DNA of 64,000 nucleotides, taken from assembly GCF_000247815.1 (NCBI RefSeq), contig NC_021677.1:44552864-44616863 (forward strand). Direction: 5' to 3'. A program made the translations under genes and the position numbers. The stretch is from Ficedula albicollis. Its lineage: Eukaryota; Chordata; Aves; Passeriformes; Muscicapidae. A model generated the notes under the pieces. The model was given only the letters and a program-made list of their open reading frames with translations. It ran no database searches and was not told the origin of the DNA. Below are positions 1 to 13,389 of the stretch, piece by piece; the first letter of the stretch is position 1; every line of letters begins with the position of its first letter.

Positions 1-207
1 CAAAGATTTATGTAACTAGTACCCACACATCTCCTCAGTTGACCATTTCATCATTCCTTTGCCAAGACTTTAAGCGGATACAATACAAAAATTTATGTAA
101 CTAGTACCCACACATCTCCTCATGGATGCAATACAAAGATTTATGTAACTAGTACCCACACATCTCCTCAGTTGACCATTTCATCATTCCTTTGCCAAGA
201 CTTTAAG
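1..207. repeat. Three-copy local direct repeat at the window edge
   Basis: A segment containing TTTATGTAACTAGTACCCAC occurs three times. Copy 1 (from base 1 to about 75) and copy 3 (about 124-207) share the whole stretch through CCATTTCATCATTCC and GACTTTAAGC. Copy 2 (about 76-122) is cut short after CATCTCCTCA. Copies differ at only a few bases, for example GGATACAATAC against GGATGCAATAC. The first copy begins at the window edge, so the array may extend to the left. The arrangement suggests nested tandem duplication; no transposon is recognised. Confidence 0.9.
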
Positions 208-3200
208 CTGCTGACATACAGCTGGATATTTTATTTATTTAAGTATCTAAATGTTTGAGATTATGTTCCAAACTGCAGCTTTGTAATCTTTTTGCAACAT
301 TTTTCAGCTGGCTTGCGCTTGCAATATTGGTGCAATAAGTATGTCATCCACCTTTAAAATTGCTCAAAAAGAAAAGATTAAAAAACAACACAAAAAGAGG
401 TAAAGGTATCACCTCTTCAAAGAGCAGATGATTTCTGACTCATGACATCATATCCCACTGAGAGTACTTCAATTGTTTGGAGAGGGCTTGGCCAAACTTC
501 TAAACAATGAAAACCTACCTTTACTAGCATCGGATAGGACGGATGTGAGTTGAAGTACCCACTAGACGCTACTGCCCTAATCTTTTTCCCCCTTGGATGA
601 TCTGCAGTTAAAGTGCTTAAGAATGGCTCTTGTCACCATAACTCGCTGGCTCACTCTCAAGGACCTGTCATAATCCCAGAGTTTCCAGCCAATTTTCCTC
701 TTGAAAGAGAAAAATAGACGGAAATACTTGATTGAAGTTTAAGTTGAGTCTGAAAGAGAGGACATAAATATAATTTTTGTTTTGTTTTAGGAATTGCCTA
801 CTTAAAGAAAATAATATATCTCATACTTTTAAGCTCTTGTGAATGTGAAAAAAATATGTTCAAAGCAAAATATGGTTAACATGGTCCTGTGTGTACTACA
901 TATAAAGAAAAGGTTATCATTTACTTTAATGTCACAGGATTAAGTTTTATTTCTCATTGACCACCACTGATTTAAAGATAAATTCTGCCAACTTGACTAA
1001 CAAGGAAAGCACCCCTATGAAAAGTCAAACAAGTTTTATGTAAGCTGCTAAGATGGAGCAGGTAGGTAGCTATAAACTCAATATTGCTGTTCATTACAGC
1101 ACCCAAAGAAGTTCTTTTTGTTCCTATCATCAGACAATTCCTACTTGGATAATTATTCTTAAGCAGCATAATAGAGCATGCTGCAAAGATCCGTGAAGTG
1201 ATGCCACCCTGATCATATGTACATGATTAGAGACATATTTCTGCTAGCAATTTACGTCTCTAAGCAAGTGTTTTTTCAACAATCTTTCAATAAGAATACA
1301 CTTTCTCTGATTCTTTTATATATAGAGCGAGAGGTGTAAAGGTTATTATATCTGCAAGTTTGGATTAGTTCTCCAGCATATTATATGACTGATTTATGAA
1401 AACCACCTGTGCCTGATTAAAGAGTGGGAGAAATGGTGAATATCATCCTGGCAAAAACAATACATAGAGGACTAAAGATATCAAATATATACATACTTAT
1501 TCAGATGAGAAATGGATGGAGAAATCAAGATAGTAGATATAAAAATGAAAATATTTAAACAAAAAAAGCAGCTATTCAACGGCAGTTACATAAATTGCTT
1601 GTAAACAAACTGTTATGCTCATAATTTATTATTAAAATGCTCAAGTAGGAAATATATTTTTGTATGCTATTAGCTAATTCAGAAACAGAAAAAGATGATA
1701 AATTTAAAATATTTAGTAAAAGTGGCTTATTACTCTGTCATGATTTTGCTAATGCTTTTGCAAGCTTATTTTCAGTTCTACTTTGTGATAGGGAGAAATC
1801 TTGCTCTGAGAGGCTCAAATACAAAATGATCACGACTTTACTTCATTATTATTGATGGTATTGAGTGCATTAAATTATACCTATTAATGAGGGCTTACTA
1901 TGTGTATTTATTTCTAGGTTCATGGTGTCATTACAGTGCAATTTTGCTTAAGAGGAAGAAAGTTAAAATTTGCAGAAAAAAAGGTTTCTTTGTGAGTTTT
2001 TTGGTGGATAAAATAATAAAGGTTGAAGAAAAGTGGACAAGCTTTATTGATCAGTATCTTGCTGAAAGCATATTTAACCAGAAATACTGTTCATTTCTCC
2101 AGCCTTTCCAAAGTGTTCTCACATTTCCAGACAATTTTGCAAAGTGTTAAGAGTCCTGAAGTGGTCATCTTCAGTTATCAGTTCACTGACAGTATTTTGA
2201 TGCTTCACCTTTGATATTTCATGACAAGTTTGTATATATATGTATGTGTGTGTGTATCATAAAGGCTTATTATTCTCTACCACAGATCCAGATATGGAGG
2301 TCTTCTGAGCAAGAGCTGAAGAAAATTGGAGTTTCCAGTAGCAACAAAAGCAATTCCCTCCCTGCTGAAGGCTCCTCTTTTCAGCAAACTGAATGTATCT
2401 TCTTCAAGGACATCCAAAAAAGCCCAAATTTACATCACTAGAAAAAAGTGTGAAGCTGAAGTTGAAGCAGTCTTTTGAGAACAAAAGAAAGCAAGCTAAT
2501 TTTTTATTTGTGATATGCAATTAAACAGTCTATGTTTCTACTTTTTCCATATGATTTCGAGTTGGCTTCCTTGAACATAAGGCATCAGGGTTGCTATGTA
2601 GCCATAATGATTGTTAAAAGGATCCTAATCTTTATGTCTAATTTCTCAGTTATGTCATTTGAGACTTAGACACTGCTCATATAGTATTCATCACTGGTAT
2701 TGAAAGTGATTAATGTATTTCCATGGAAGACTTGAAAACCAAATGCCGAATCTTGAGGGCAGGGGAGAGTTGTTTGCAAATTGCAGGGATGCAGCATCAA
2801 GCTTACAAGCAAGGGATTGACCATTTTAGTGTGCAGCACACCAGGGAGGTAAGAAGTACAGGAGAAAGCAAAAGTCATTGCATGTTAAGTACTGAACTAA
2901 TGAAAGTTGTCATATCATAATTTCTGAGAAGAATGGGGCTGGCTTCTACTTTGCATCTGGCATATAGTTAAATCTATGTGCTATTGTACCTTACCCATGC
3001 AAATCTAAGAGGAAATAAACAAATAGAATTCCAAATTCTTTGTAAGACCCATTTCACAGAGTTCTTTTTTCTTAAGCTGAAGAAGTTATATATTCCATTT
3101 ATCTCCTGTCATTACTGATTATTTCAGGATTTTGGATAACACTTAAAACCAGACAGTTTATAAATTAGAAGTGGCATTACCTCTTATACAGGGATGAAAA

Positions 3201-4118
3201 AACCCTCCACCTATATTTAAAAAAAGGTAAACAAGTAAACAATGAAAACACAATTATTTTAACCCAAGAATATTCAACCAAGTAGAGAGAACGAATTGCT
3301 TAGAAGTTATTAATATATAAATTGCTGTATGCCAGGTATTCCCTACAATCCTGAATCACATTTTCTATTAGTTTTTGTGTTAGTGCAGCCCCCCAAAAAA
3401 CCTATTTCAATTTTCCATGCTATATTCAAGTTTCACATTGAAAACAAATGTGAACCCTCCTTAGAATAACAACCTTATGTTACTTTTTCCATAAGCATTT
3501 TTTACCTTTCCCTTTTTAAGTCTGTAATTCTTTCTGTCTGATTTTATTAAGTGTGTGAAAAGGTAGGCAGGCTGCCCAGGTCTTGGAAATTAAACTTCCC
3601 TAAGTAGCTCAGGTGGTTGCATGAAATCTGGAAACGTGACAGCTGAGAAAGAAACAACATATGACAAGATGATTCCATGTAAAGAAAGAAATTGAGGACA
3701 TCCCCATTTACTGTTATCTCTGCACACTGGATTCTGAAGTTTGTTTATCATGATGGTAAAATGAGGGAAAATCATCTAAAAAGCTGGGCATTCTGTTTTT
3801 TATGCTTGGAGAATGGAAAAGTCACACAATCCCTTTTTTGCTAGTCAAACTCAGATCCTCAGCCTTTTTAGTTCTGTGTAATCTGATGAAAGGCAAGTGA
3901 TTTTATATTTCTTGCCTTATTTTATTTTAGCATTATTCTTTGCCTTGTTATTTGTCTTAAAGGGTTCATACAATTCTAATAATGTTCACAGAAGTGAGAA
4001 ATTTAAAAAGAGTATTTTTTTAAAAAACAGAACGGCCAATATGCAATAGTTCAATAAATAAATAAGGCAAAAAACATGTTCAAAAAATGAGCAGGTTTCA
4101 AAAAAATATAAAATTTTT
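208..4118. other. AT-rich non-coding stretch, no gene recognised
   Basis: All open frames here are under about 90 codons and resemble no protein I know. There is a short interrupted TG/TA microsatellite around 2233-2258. The only mildly interesting part is about 2286-2441, which follows a plausible polypyrimidine-CAG acceptor and stays open for about 52 codons before a stop; an ATTAAA lies near 2520. That is too weak for a gene call. The rest shows no repeat or RNA gene I can support. Confidence 0.6.
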
Positions 4119-5756
4119 ATATGTTTCTCTCTGACTTCTAAAAGTATCATTAGATCTTTCACTCCATGTGTTTCACCACTTCCAGCCAGTATACATTTTC
4201 ATTTTCAGATTAAGCCATCCTGGCCCAAGACTGCCTCATTTTAATACAGCCTTCTGTAGAGACTTATTTATTTTTTTCACCATTAGGTTTGATAAATGAA
4301 AGTGATTCAAATAATTCAGTTTCAAGTAATGTAAAACTTGGTCTGATGATTTAGTTGACCTCACAGTGTCCTCTAAAGTGCCATATGTCATTTGTTTCCA
4401 GTTATTGCACTTGAATATACATAGAAGCACATAAGATTGATTCAAAATCACCAAATACAGCAAAGAGATAGGAGTGCATTTTAGATGGCCAATGATCAGG
4501 GCCACAGACCTGTTTGTGCTAGGATTCCACAAAAGCTCATGTGATTATATGGATTAATCTCTTTGTCATTTAATTGAAAATGCATACTGATGCACCGTGA
4601 TTTATGACACCAAGTTCACAGCATGATCTGGATGGTAGACAACAAATTTCTAAAGTATGAATTCTGATTTAACATTTGTGAATATTTTTTTATATATATA
4701 TACGTGTGTGATGTGTGTGGGGTGTGTGTGTGTGTGTGTACATATACATAGATATATACATACACACTTTTGTAAAGCAACTGTCTATAAATATGGAACT
4801 AAATTCACTTAGTAATAGCATGAGAGGCATAATAATGAAAAATGACCCCTTTCTCAATGCATATTTCTGGGTTACTCTGATTATTTCTATCTGTTTTCTC
4901 TGCTTTAGTGGCTGGGCAATTTACATGTCCATCCCCAATATGTTTCTCTCTGACTTCTAAAAGTTTCATTAGATCTTTCACTCCATGTGTTTCACCACTT
5001 CCAGCCAGTATACATTTTCATTTTCAGATTAAGCCATCCTGGCCCAAGACTGCCTCATTTTAATACAGCCTTCTGTAGAGACTTATTTATTTTTTTCACC
5101 ATTAGGTTTGATAAATGAAAGTGATTCAAATAATTCAGTTTCAAGTAATGTAAAACTTGGTCTGATGATTTAGTTGACCTCACAGTGTCCTCTAAAGTGC
5201 CATATGTCATTTGTTTCCAGTTATTGCACTTGAATATACATACAAGCACATAAGATTGATTCAAAATCACCAAATACAGCAAAGAGATAGGAGTGCATTT
5301 TAGATGGCCAATGATCAGGGCCACAGACCTGTTTGTGCTAGGATTCCACAAAAGCTCATGTGATTATATGGATTAATCTCTTTGTCATTTAATTGAAAAT
5401 GCATACTGATGCACCGTGATTTATGACACCAAGTTCACAGCATGATCTGGATGGTAGACAACAAATTTCTAAAGTATGAATTCTGATTTAACATTTGTGA
5501 ATATTTTTTTATATATATATACGTGTGTGATGTGTGTGGGGTGTGTGTGTGTGTGTGTACATATACATAGATATATACATACACACTTTTGTAAAGCAAC
5601 TGTCTATAAATATGGAACTAAATTCACTTAGTAATAGCATGAGAGGCATAATAATGAAAAATGACCCCTTTCTCAATGCATATTTCTGGGTTACTCTGAT
5701 TATTTCTATCTGTTTTCTCTGCTTTAGTGGCTGGGCAATTTACATGTCCATCCCCA
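4119..5756. repeat. 819-bp tandem duplication (4119-4937 and 4938-5756)
   Basis: Two abutting head-to-tail copies are offset by exactly 819 bp. The join reads CCCCA|ATATGTTTCTC, and the right end reads CCCCA|GTTTAC. Reading the copies side by side I find only two substitutions: AGTATCATT against AGTTTCATT near the start, and CATAGAAGC against CATACAAGC near 4424/5243. The embedded TA/TG microsatellite (near 4690-4760 and 5509-5579) has the same length in both copies, which is unexpected unless the duplication is very recent or false. No microhomology is evident at the junction. Neither copy contains a recognisable gene; equivalent short open frames simply recur in each copy. Confidence 0.95.
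4691..4770. repeat. TA/TG microsatellite, repeated in the second 819-bp copy
   Basis: An alternating TATATA run passes into GTGTGTG with ATGTGTGTGGGG interruptions and ends in CATATACATAGATATATAC. An identical block lies 819 bp downstream. Pure alternating purine-pyrimidine tracts of this kind mutate quickly in length. Confidence 0.85.
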
Positions 5757-6472
5757 GTTTACAATCTCAAACCTCTCATACTGTGCATTTCATTGTCATT
5801 AGCTTTTGAATATTAAATTTTAATATTTTATGGGCTCCATCACTGAATTGCAGAGTTGTCACACATTTTATTATAATTTCTTTCACGTATTCAACTAATG
5901 AAACTTATGAATGGTATTGAAAATTAAGATAATGGTAAAATAAAATAGTAATGCAACTATTTCATATGCCATTGTTCATCCCAGTAGATCTTAAATATTT
6001 GAGATATTTCTTGTTCAAAGAGGCTGAAGTGAATTAGAAGAGTATTGACTACTTCCCCCTCACAATCTTAATTTTCAATGAAAAAGCACCATCAGCTAAC
6101 TTTTTCTTTTTCCTTTTTTTTTTTTTTCATCTAGGTGGACACGTTCTGAGGAATAGAGCGCATCATCTTCATGTAATCTTGATTTACAGTGTATGACAAT
6201 GAAGATGTGTTAGATTCTTAGAACTACAGGAAATTGTTCTTGTAACAAGTGATTAATCCTTTAATTTCCACTACAGTCTCTTACAGAAACAGAAATTAAG
6301 TTTTATGCATAATCATAAGAACAGCTGCAGAATTGCCCCAAAGCTTCTCTGAAGTGCCATTATAAAAAATTCCCTGCAAAGTGCTGTCTGATTCCAATAT
6401 GAAAGAAACATCACCAAAACTTTAATGATACGGTTTAAAGACAAGTTTTCTACAGTAAGGAGTGAATGGAAG

Positions 6473-6555
6473 TCAATGCGTTCGTTCTTATGCATTATGT
6501 ATTGTTCCATAAGCTCAATGTGCTCGTTCTTATGCATTATGTATTGTTCCATAAG
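6473..6555. repeat. 42-bp tandem duplication
   Basis: A unit containing CGTTCTTATGCATTATGTAT occurs twice at a 42-bp offset (from about 6474 and about 6516). One copy reads CAATGCGTTCG and the other CAATGTGCTCG. It adjoins an ATGCAT-centred inverted repeat at 6557-6575. Confidence 0.9.
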
Positions 6556-6556
6556 G

Positions 6557-6575
6557 TTTATGCATAATGCATAAA
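6557..6575. repeat. Short inverted repeat TTTATGCAT-A-ATGCATAAA
   Basis: Nine-base arms are perfectly complementary around a single A. The ATGCAT core also occurs in both copies of the adjacent 42-bp duplication, and TATGCATAATCAT lies at about 6303. No known regulatory element is assigned. Confidence 0.85.
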
Positions 6576-7346
6576 GAAATACCTATTCATATAGATACAA
6601 ACTAGTTTAAGTCAAGTGAAAAACAATAAAACTGTAAACACAGATGTTTTTCAAAAAATTTATCCAGGTGCACTAACAAAAATTATTTTGAGCAACAGTA
6701 GAGAATAAACACTTTAGTGATAAATACATCTCCACAGGACTTAGGCAGTCCACAGATCATGAATTTTTGAGGCACTTAACAAAAGGAAAGTTTTATGTCT
6801 AGATGTTCAGGAATCAAATGAAAGTTTCATTAAGTAATGATGATATTAAAACAATCATAAAATCAGTTTCTATATGATAAGGGACTTCATTAAGATTTCT
6901 AAAGAAATTTTTATAAAAGCTGCTAAAAATATAAAAGTCACAAGTGGAATTAGCAACCCACCTCTGGCAGGATGGTTATAATTTCACTTGAATTTGTAAT
7001 TAGCTTTGTCTGAATCCAAATATTTATGTTAGAGAAGTGTAAAACCAGTTCATTTTGGCATTTATGCAAAAAACTGTATTGGCATTTTTGAGACATTATG
7101 TTTTTAAAGTCTTGTCAAGACAGACAGGAACAAGCAAAAGAAATATTCACATAGCAGCTGAAGGAATGAGCCCTTTTCTTGCTATTCAAGACATGAAGGG
7201 GGCAGGCTCAAATATCCCCTTTGTTCCAGAGTTCAAATAAAGTTTCCCTTTATTAAGATGATCTTTAATTTGGGATTAAATATTCCAGAACTGAGAGTTG
7301 ACAACATATTACAATAATAATATTGATATCATATTGCAATAATATT

Positions 7347-7440
7347 AATTTTTTTTTTTCAGGGAAGTCACAATATTTTTTGGGAGAGGAAGATTATTAT
7401 TTTTTTCAGGGAAGTCACAATATTTTTTGGGAGAGGAAGA
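7347..7440. repeat. 47-bp tandem duplication
   Basis: The segment CAGGGAAGTCACAATATTTT, together with the following GGGAGAGGAAGA, occurs at 7360-7393 and again at 7407-7440, each preceded by a T-run. The shared sequence is exact over these parts. Confidence 0.92.
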
Positions 7441-10400
7441 GTCAACACCTTCATGGCAAAATAGCTGACATCTTTACCTTGATGTCCATTTACTTTGTTT
7501 TACATTTGTTAGATTGCAATCCTTTTTCTTTTATTTTTTTCCAATGGCATATAGAGATCTCAAGAGGTCAAGTGATTTGTGCAGGCAGACACAAAGCTAG
7601 TGATAAACTCTCAGCTAATAACAATCAATCTCATTCCTAAACATTAAGTAATGTCCATGGTTTGACCTGTTTGGAGTGGCCTGCTAACAGTTATATTCCA
7701 GCTGGGCTAGAAAGGTGAGCATATTTGTGCAAAACGGTGATGGCTGGGAAATGAAATACTATTCACAGAATCTCAGATGAATCCCGAAATTTTTAAGAGT
7801 TTGAGTTTGCCAGAATTATTTGCAGAATCATGGATCTCCAGAGTGATGTTCAGTATTTTTCAAGTATTTCATTCACAGAAATTAAATTTACACAAGACCC
7901 CAGAATGTAATCAGACTGGAAATGTTCTTAATTTTGTTTTTGAAGCTAAATGTGAACTTACATTTCCTTTTACAATGTAGAAGCTTCAAAGTACAGTTAT
8001 AAGAAAAGCCAAATTGCTTAGACAAATAATAAATAAAAGTTTCATGCACATTAGCCCAAAGCACTTATTAGAGAAAGACACAAAACAATTTTTTTTCCCT
8101 TTACAAAAATGACAATGCTATTGACAATAGAGAAGGTTTTGATTCAGGCTTTAAAAACATTTGATGCTTGCCATTATGTCCTGCAGCAATTAAAAAAACT
8201 AAGAATCATACCAGCTCAGAACAAGAATTTGTGACTGTTAGACCTTAAGTCTGAGATTTACTAAGATACACTGCCACTTAAAGGTTTTAAATTGGGTCGA
8301 TGAGTGGCAACTTTAAAATCAGTGAGGAAACATCCAGTCAATATTATCAATATTAATCCAGTGATTATTATCACTCACATATCTGTATCATAGTAGTCTC
8401 TATAAGGACTTGGAAGTTCCATTAAGTTAACTGTTGTACAAAGCAAACATTTCAAAAACCCTATTACTGATCTATTAAATTTGCTTGCCAAATTGTGCTA
8501 CTAAGGTGATTATTGTGAGATGGCACAAATGATCAGCACCTGTCTTGCTGACAGACCACTTCCTTAGCACACCAACTGCTGGAGAAGTTCCCTGGAGGGA
8601 CTCAAAAATAAAGAGGTGGCTTGATATCTTTTTACAATATTCTCTCAACTATAAGGGAACATCAAGAACAAAAGTCCAAAATTATAGGATGAAAATCTTT
8701 ACTCCATAGTGATGCTTGAATCCTGATAGAAACACACACAGGCAAGCAGCCTGAATGAGAGATAATACAGAGGTTGAGAACTGAGGAAAAGGACAAATAA
8801 TATGTGTTTGGTCTGCTTGCAAAATACTGCCAAGATAGAGAGAAAAGAAGGTATGATAGTTAAAACAAGAAGCAAGGATAACTCTTTTCCTCAGCCTTTG
8901 GATAGAATAGTTATCAATTTACAAGACTGTCATATTAATCAGGGCTCAGGTTTTCTTACTAAAATGCAGATTGGTGTGCACTGAAGAACTAGATACAATC
9001 CACATGCAGCATGATTACCCAAAAAAGGTCAATATAGTTTCCTTCACTTTCAGTGACAGAACACTCTTTCTTCTGATCTTCCCAGATTTTTAACTGCTGC
9101 AAAATAAATTTAATCTCTTCTTCATATGTAAAATTTACTTCCAGCAAAACTATGTTGAAGTGTTTGGAGAAGAATTGGCAAAACATGCTATACATGCTAA
9201 GTTTCAGTATCCATTTTCCTTAGTAGCTGATGCACAGTATTTCCAACAGTATAGCTGGAAAACAGGTTAGAGTTACAAAATGGTGAAATTACATTCCTTC
9301 TAAGTCTGGAGTATTCAAACCTAGTCATGCAGTGTGAGGCATTATGGAAAATGATAGTGAAGTTCAGACATAAGATTTTGTCTAAAGTTAAATCCCCACC
9401 CTATATCTACTTCCTTTGCTTGGGATTCAGTTAGGCAGAAATTTCCATTTCAGCTTCAACAATGAAGTTAACACAAGATCAATTTATGCCATAACAATAT
9501 AAATTTTCTTCCCCAAAGAAAAACTCTAAGCTTAATATTTTTATTTTTATGGAGAAAAACCTTGCATGGATTTTCACATACTGCTTTTGAGTTTATTTAA
9601 AAAGGAAAGATTGAAGCCAAATTCTGAGGAAAAAAATAATATATGAATTAAAGCAAAAGGGAATTTCCATTCTAATAATAGTGGCTTTTTTTGGAGCTAT
9701 ACCCATATGGTCTCTTTTGGGTTTTTTGGTTTTTTTCATTTGTACCATGAACTGACAGTAGATAGAAAGGTATAGAAGTGTGACAGCACAACTAATTTTG
9801 AAAAAAAATAAAAAGGTAGAATTTACTGAAAGATTTTTGATAGTATTTTGCCACAGCAGCACCAATAACAAGCCAATTCTATAACAAATTTACCATATCT
9901 GTAAATCTTCTCATTTTAACTTAAGGCAAGTAAAAATAGTAAATTAGTACAAAGAGATAGCTTACTTTATTTGATTCAGTAGATGAAAATAATAAAAAAA
10001 TCTTCCTCTTCATAAGAAGAATCCTCCACTATGAGCATATTTTTGTTGTCACTGTCACAATAAAGACTTACGGATGGATAATCAAAAAAACCACACCAAA
10101 CCTAAACACAGAAAAATAAGCAAAAATCACACTTGTATGCAGCAAATCCCATGAATGTATGACTGCTTAGTAGGTGAAGACTCAGGTCTTCAGTAAAAAA
10201 ATCTTACAGAGCTCACTAATAATATAAGAGAGAAAACAGCTGATGGGTTCCCTTGAAACCTTATTGGAACTAGTCAACTCACTCTCCTGAAAAAGTCAAG
10301 AAAATGGTCACCAGCTGAGTAAAGCTGAAGGCTGACACAATGATGGATGGTCAGAGGGTTTTACCACAAAGTGAATAACTTGTCCTCAAACAGTAGAACT

Positions 10401-11445
10401 AAGTTCTCAAGCCTGCAAGAGACAAAGGAGGATAAGCAGTTTAAATTGAAGGCCCTCACAATTGCTTTTATTTCATATATTCTCAGTGATTCTCTCCACT
10501 GAGGAATAGGGAATGTGAGTAAAAATGAGACCCATGCAGGTTCTTTTGAAAATGGTATTTTTCTTCCCCCCCTGCCAATGCATTTAATGACTATTATTAT
10601 ATTTTTTATAATTTTTTCTTAAATGCAAAATTTTCATAACAAGCCATGTTCAAATATCTATCAGCTTTTGAAAGAGTTTAGTTCCAAATGTAGTTTTGAA
10701 GTCCATGTGTTTATTCTCTCAGGAATACAATCATCTTGGAAAAAAAAAAGATTTTCATTAAAACTATAGAGTTCATATTATTTAGCATACTATTCCATTT
10801 GTGGGGAAGAGATAACTTGAAAGTGATTATTTTGGTAGTTCCAGAGTGAGTTTTTCCATCTATCACTCCCACCTTAATAAGTTTTGAAAGTTTTACTCAG
10901 TCCTCAACAAAAGGGTTCCAGTGTCATTTATTCTGTGCCTTTTCATACAAAAATATTAACAGGGATACAGAAGATGAACTCTATTATTTGAGGAAAATGT
11001 AGTTCAAATTCTCAAGTTCTGCTTAGAATTTTGGATCACCAAAAGCAACAACAGTATGCCCTGCCTTTTTCCCAGATGATGATCTGATGATACAGAAGGT
11101 AACTTTGGGATTTGCAGGCAGAGTTAATGAAGCTGTAATGGAAAGAATTAGAGAAATTACTGTAGAACAGTTAAAGGCAAGAAAAAATGTCGGCTTTTGA
11201 AATTATGTTGAGAGACACAGATGCCTAGAAAAGAAGATGTAATTTATTCCTCTGCTCATAGCACATTTTGCTCTTCATTTTATTTTTCAAAACTAAAAAA
11301 AGATAAGCCACAAAATTTCTTACAATCCTTCATGTCATTTTTATGAGAATTATATTGACTCTGAAACAAATTCAAGATTTTGAAACCAAAAATTGAAATA
11401 AATTTGTAGCTAAAAAAAGTCAACCTTATGTTTTTCCCTTACCTT

Positions 11446-11446
<1 letters not shown>

Positions 11447-11497
<51 letters not shown>
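11447..11497. repeat. Poly-G block 1 (51 G)
   Basis: Fifty-one uninterrupted G bases sit in AT-rich sequence. The left flank is TTTTTCCCTTACCTTC and the right flank is TTTTTCTTATC. The flanks share a short T5C start but no convincing perfect direct repeat. The run could be a true homopolymer, or a base-calling or assembly artefact. It is the shortest of five such blocks. Confidence 0.97.
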
Positions 11498-11499
<2 letters not shown>

Positions 11500-11663
11500 T
11501 TTCTTATCAAAATTCTTTTCCAAATCTAACTGATTCTAGATATTTGGACAGAATCCAGTCTGACCTTACATGGATGGGACTCCTTTACCTTACCCATATA
11601 AAACACTGCAGGGTGTCACCTTTAAAGAAAAAAATTATTAAAAAGAGTAATAATTGTTCTTAA

Positions 11664-11696
11664 TTATATATATATATATATATATAAATATATACA
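11664..11696. repeat. AT dinucleotide microsatellite
   Basis: An (AT)n run of about 11 units is followed by AAATATATACATG. It is an ordinary simple repeat. Confidence 0.9.
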
Positions 11697-12459
11697 TGCG
11701 TGTTTTCATAAGGCATAAGCATGCATACAACTGACAGATTAATGCTTTAGGAAAAATTAATCGGATCATTTTTCATGGTTATATAACTGTCTACATCATG
11801 GGGAAATTTGAACCTCTCTTTTATTATCTGGAGTATATCTGTCATTGGAAGTTTTGCAGGACTTGTGATGAAAGTTAAACAGAATCCTCCCACTTGTTTT
11901 ACGGTATCAGATCAAAACACCTTTTTTCTTTCAGGCTCCTTAAGCTCCTGATCTCTTTCTTCCCTCAGTCAACTACCATTCCTTGTTACTTACTGAGAGT
12001 TTTCACCAATGGATTCCATTCAGTTTCTTCCTAATACTTCTTATCTGCTTGGCTTCATCTTGCTAGCAGCCTTTTTGACACACTGAGGAGAAACAGAAGC
12101 TGTGGCTCACCTTCATCTCAAAGGCTTCACTTAGAGCCATCATCAATATATATTCACAGAACAATTAAAAGAAAGTGAATCAGGGACTGCTGGGTGTGTC
12201 TCAGAAGAGAAATTGGCAGCCAGAAAAGAGGATAAAGGACTAGAATAAATGGGGGTTTGGGGGTTCTGTTTGTTTGGTTTTGTTGTTTTAGTCCTCTAAA
12301 AAAAATCCCTCTGGCAGCCCTGAATGAGATAAATGTTCATTCATTAGCATAGATGATGATTGCTTGCTTTAGTAAAGGGCAATCCTAAGCCACTAAGACA
12401 GGCTTTTGATTTTCCCTCCCTAAAGCTGCAGCAGGGAATTTGGATTCATCAGTTTAACT

Positions 12460-12525
12460 TGTGATGAAATGAAGAGGAGCCTCATTTAAATGTGTGATGA
12501 AATGAAGAGGAGCCTAATTTAAATG
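12460..12525. repeat. 33-bp tandem duplication
   Basis: The unit TGTGATGAAATGAAGAGGAG plus CCTMATTTAAATG occurs twice, abutting, at 12460-12492 and 12493-12525. The copies differ at one base (CCTCATTT against CCTAATTT). Confidence 0.93.
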
Positions 12526-12779
12526 TTATAGAATTATATAGTGGAAAAACTTTGTGGTACTTTCAAAATCTGCTGAATATGTGTATTTTTTATTTTATTT
12601 TATGGGACACAAGGGGAGAGAGTAATTATGATTATAAGTATATGGTAGTTTATCTGCAACAACAGCTCAGCCACAGATTTATAGGTGGTTCTCAGATCAT
12701 CCAGAGGCCCAGAATAGCTCTTAGTCCTGTTAGGACCTTGAGATGTTGAAGGTTAATTCTCCAAAGTGAAGGAAAACTT

Positions 12780-12829
12780 ATGAAAAAAAAAAACAAACAA
12801 AAAAAACCCCAAAAAAACCAAAAAAAAAA
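12780..12829. repeat. A/C-rich low-complexity tract
   Basis: A-runs are interrupted by C pairs and C4. Similar tracts recur at about 26047-26170, 27095-27148, 38610-38632 and 57636-57720, and their complement appears as G/T-rich stretches near 12250-12290 and 58190-58240. These are ordinary low-complexity sequences and give rise to spurious open frames. Confidence 0.85.
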
Positions 12830-13389
12830 GAACGTATTTTTTCCTTGTTAAGAGTGCTTTAAAAAACAACCTCAAAACAACATTTAAATATACTAGCCTG
12901 AACAATAGTGAGTTTTCTCAAGATATTTTCTGAAATGTACTTAATATATAGACATACTCAGCTGAGCTTAGCATGTAGTGTGGATATGAATTACATCAAC
13001 CTGAAGCTACTGCTTATACTATGCACAAAAGTTTTTTGTGTCTTTGTTCCTGAACACATTCTGGCTGAAAATCTTTCTTAGAATTATCTTCACATGTCTT
13101 AAATTGCTGTGGAGGAGTTGAATGCACTCAGCAAGATGTAGAACTCATATCCATTGCCCATGTTTTCAGTATGATACATATAATGAATCACATTAGTTTA
13201 GAAGCCAGAAGATATCTCTGATAGGTTTCTGCTAATGCAAGCTTGATTCCATGCCTATGTTTTTCTCCAGTGAGGCAGTGAGCCACTGAACTTTGCTTGA
13301 ACTCAGATTCTCAGAAAAGTGCAGTGCATATTTGATGTAATCCATCCTATTCATATTCAATTTCTTTTTTATTCATTTAAAAAAAAAAA

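Larger units (their letters stand above)
5757..11446. other. AT-rich non-coding stretch with two small duplications
   Basis: Apart from the small repeats listed separately (6473-6575 and 7347-7440), I see no gene, RNA or transposon that I can support. Open frames are short, biased to F, K, I, L and N as expected from AT-rich sequence, and carry no recognisable domain. Confidence 0.6.

Noticed and set aside
1..207. CRISPR-like repeat-spacer array
   Set aside because: There are three irregular copies of different length with no uniform spacers, in DNA carrying CR1 elements; it is a local duplication.
4236..5351. Identical 98-codon minus-strand frames found twice, suggesting a small duplicated gene
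   Set aside because: They are explained by the 819-bp DNA duplication; the frame resembles no known protein and has no start or transcript context.
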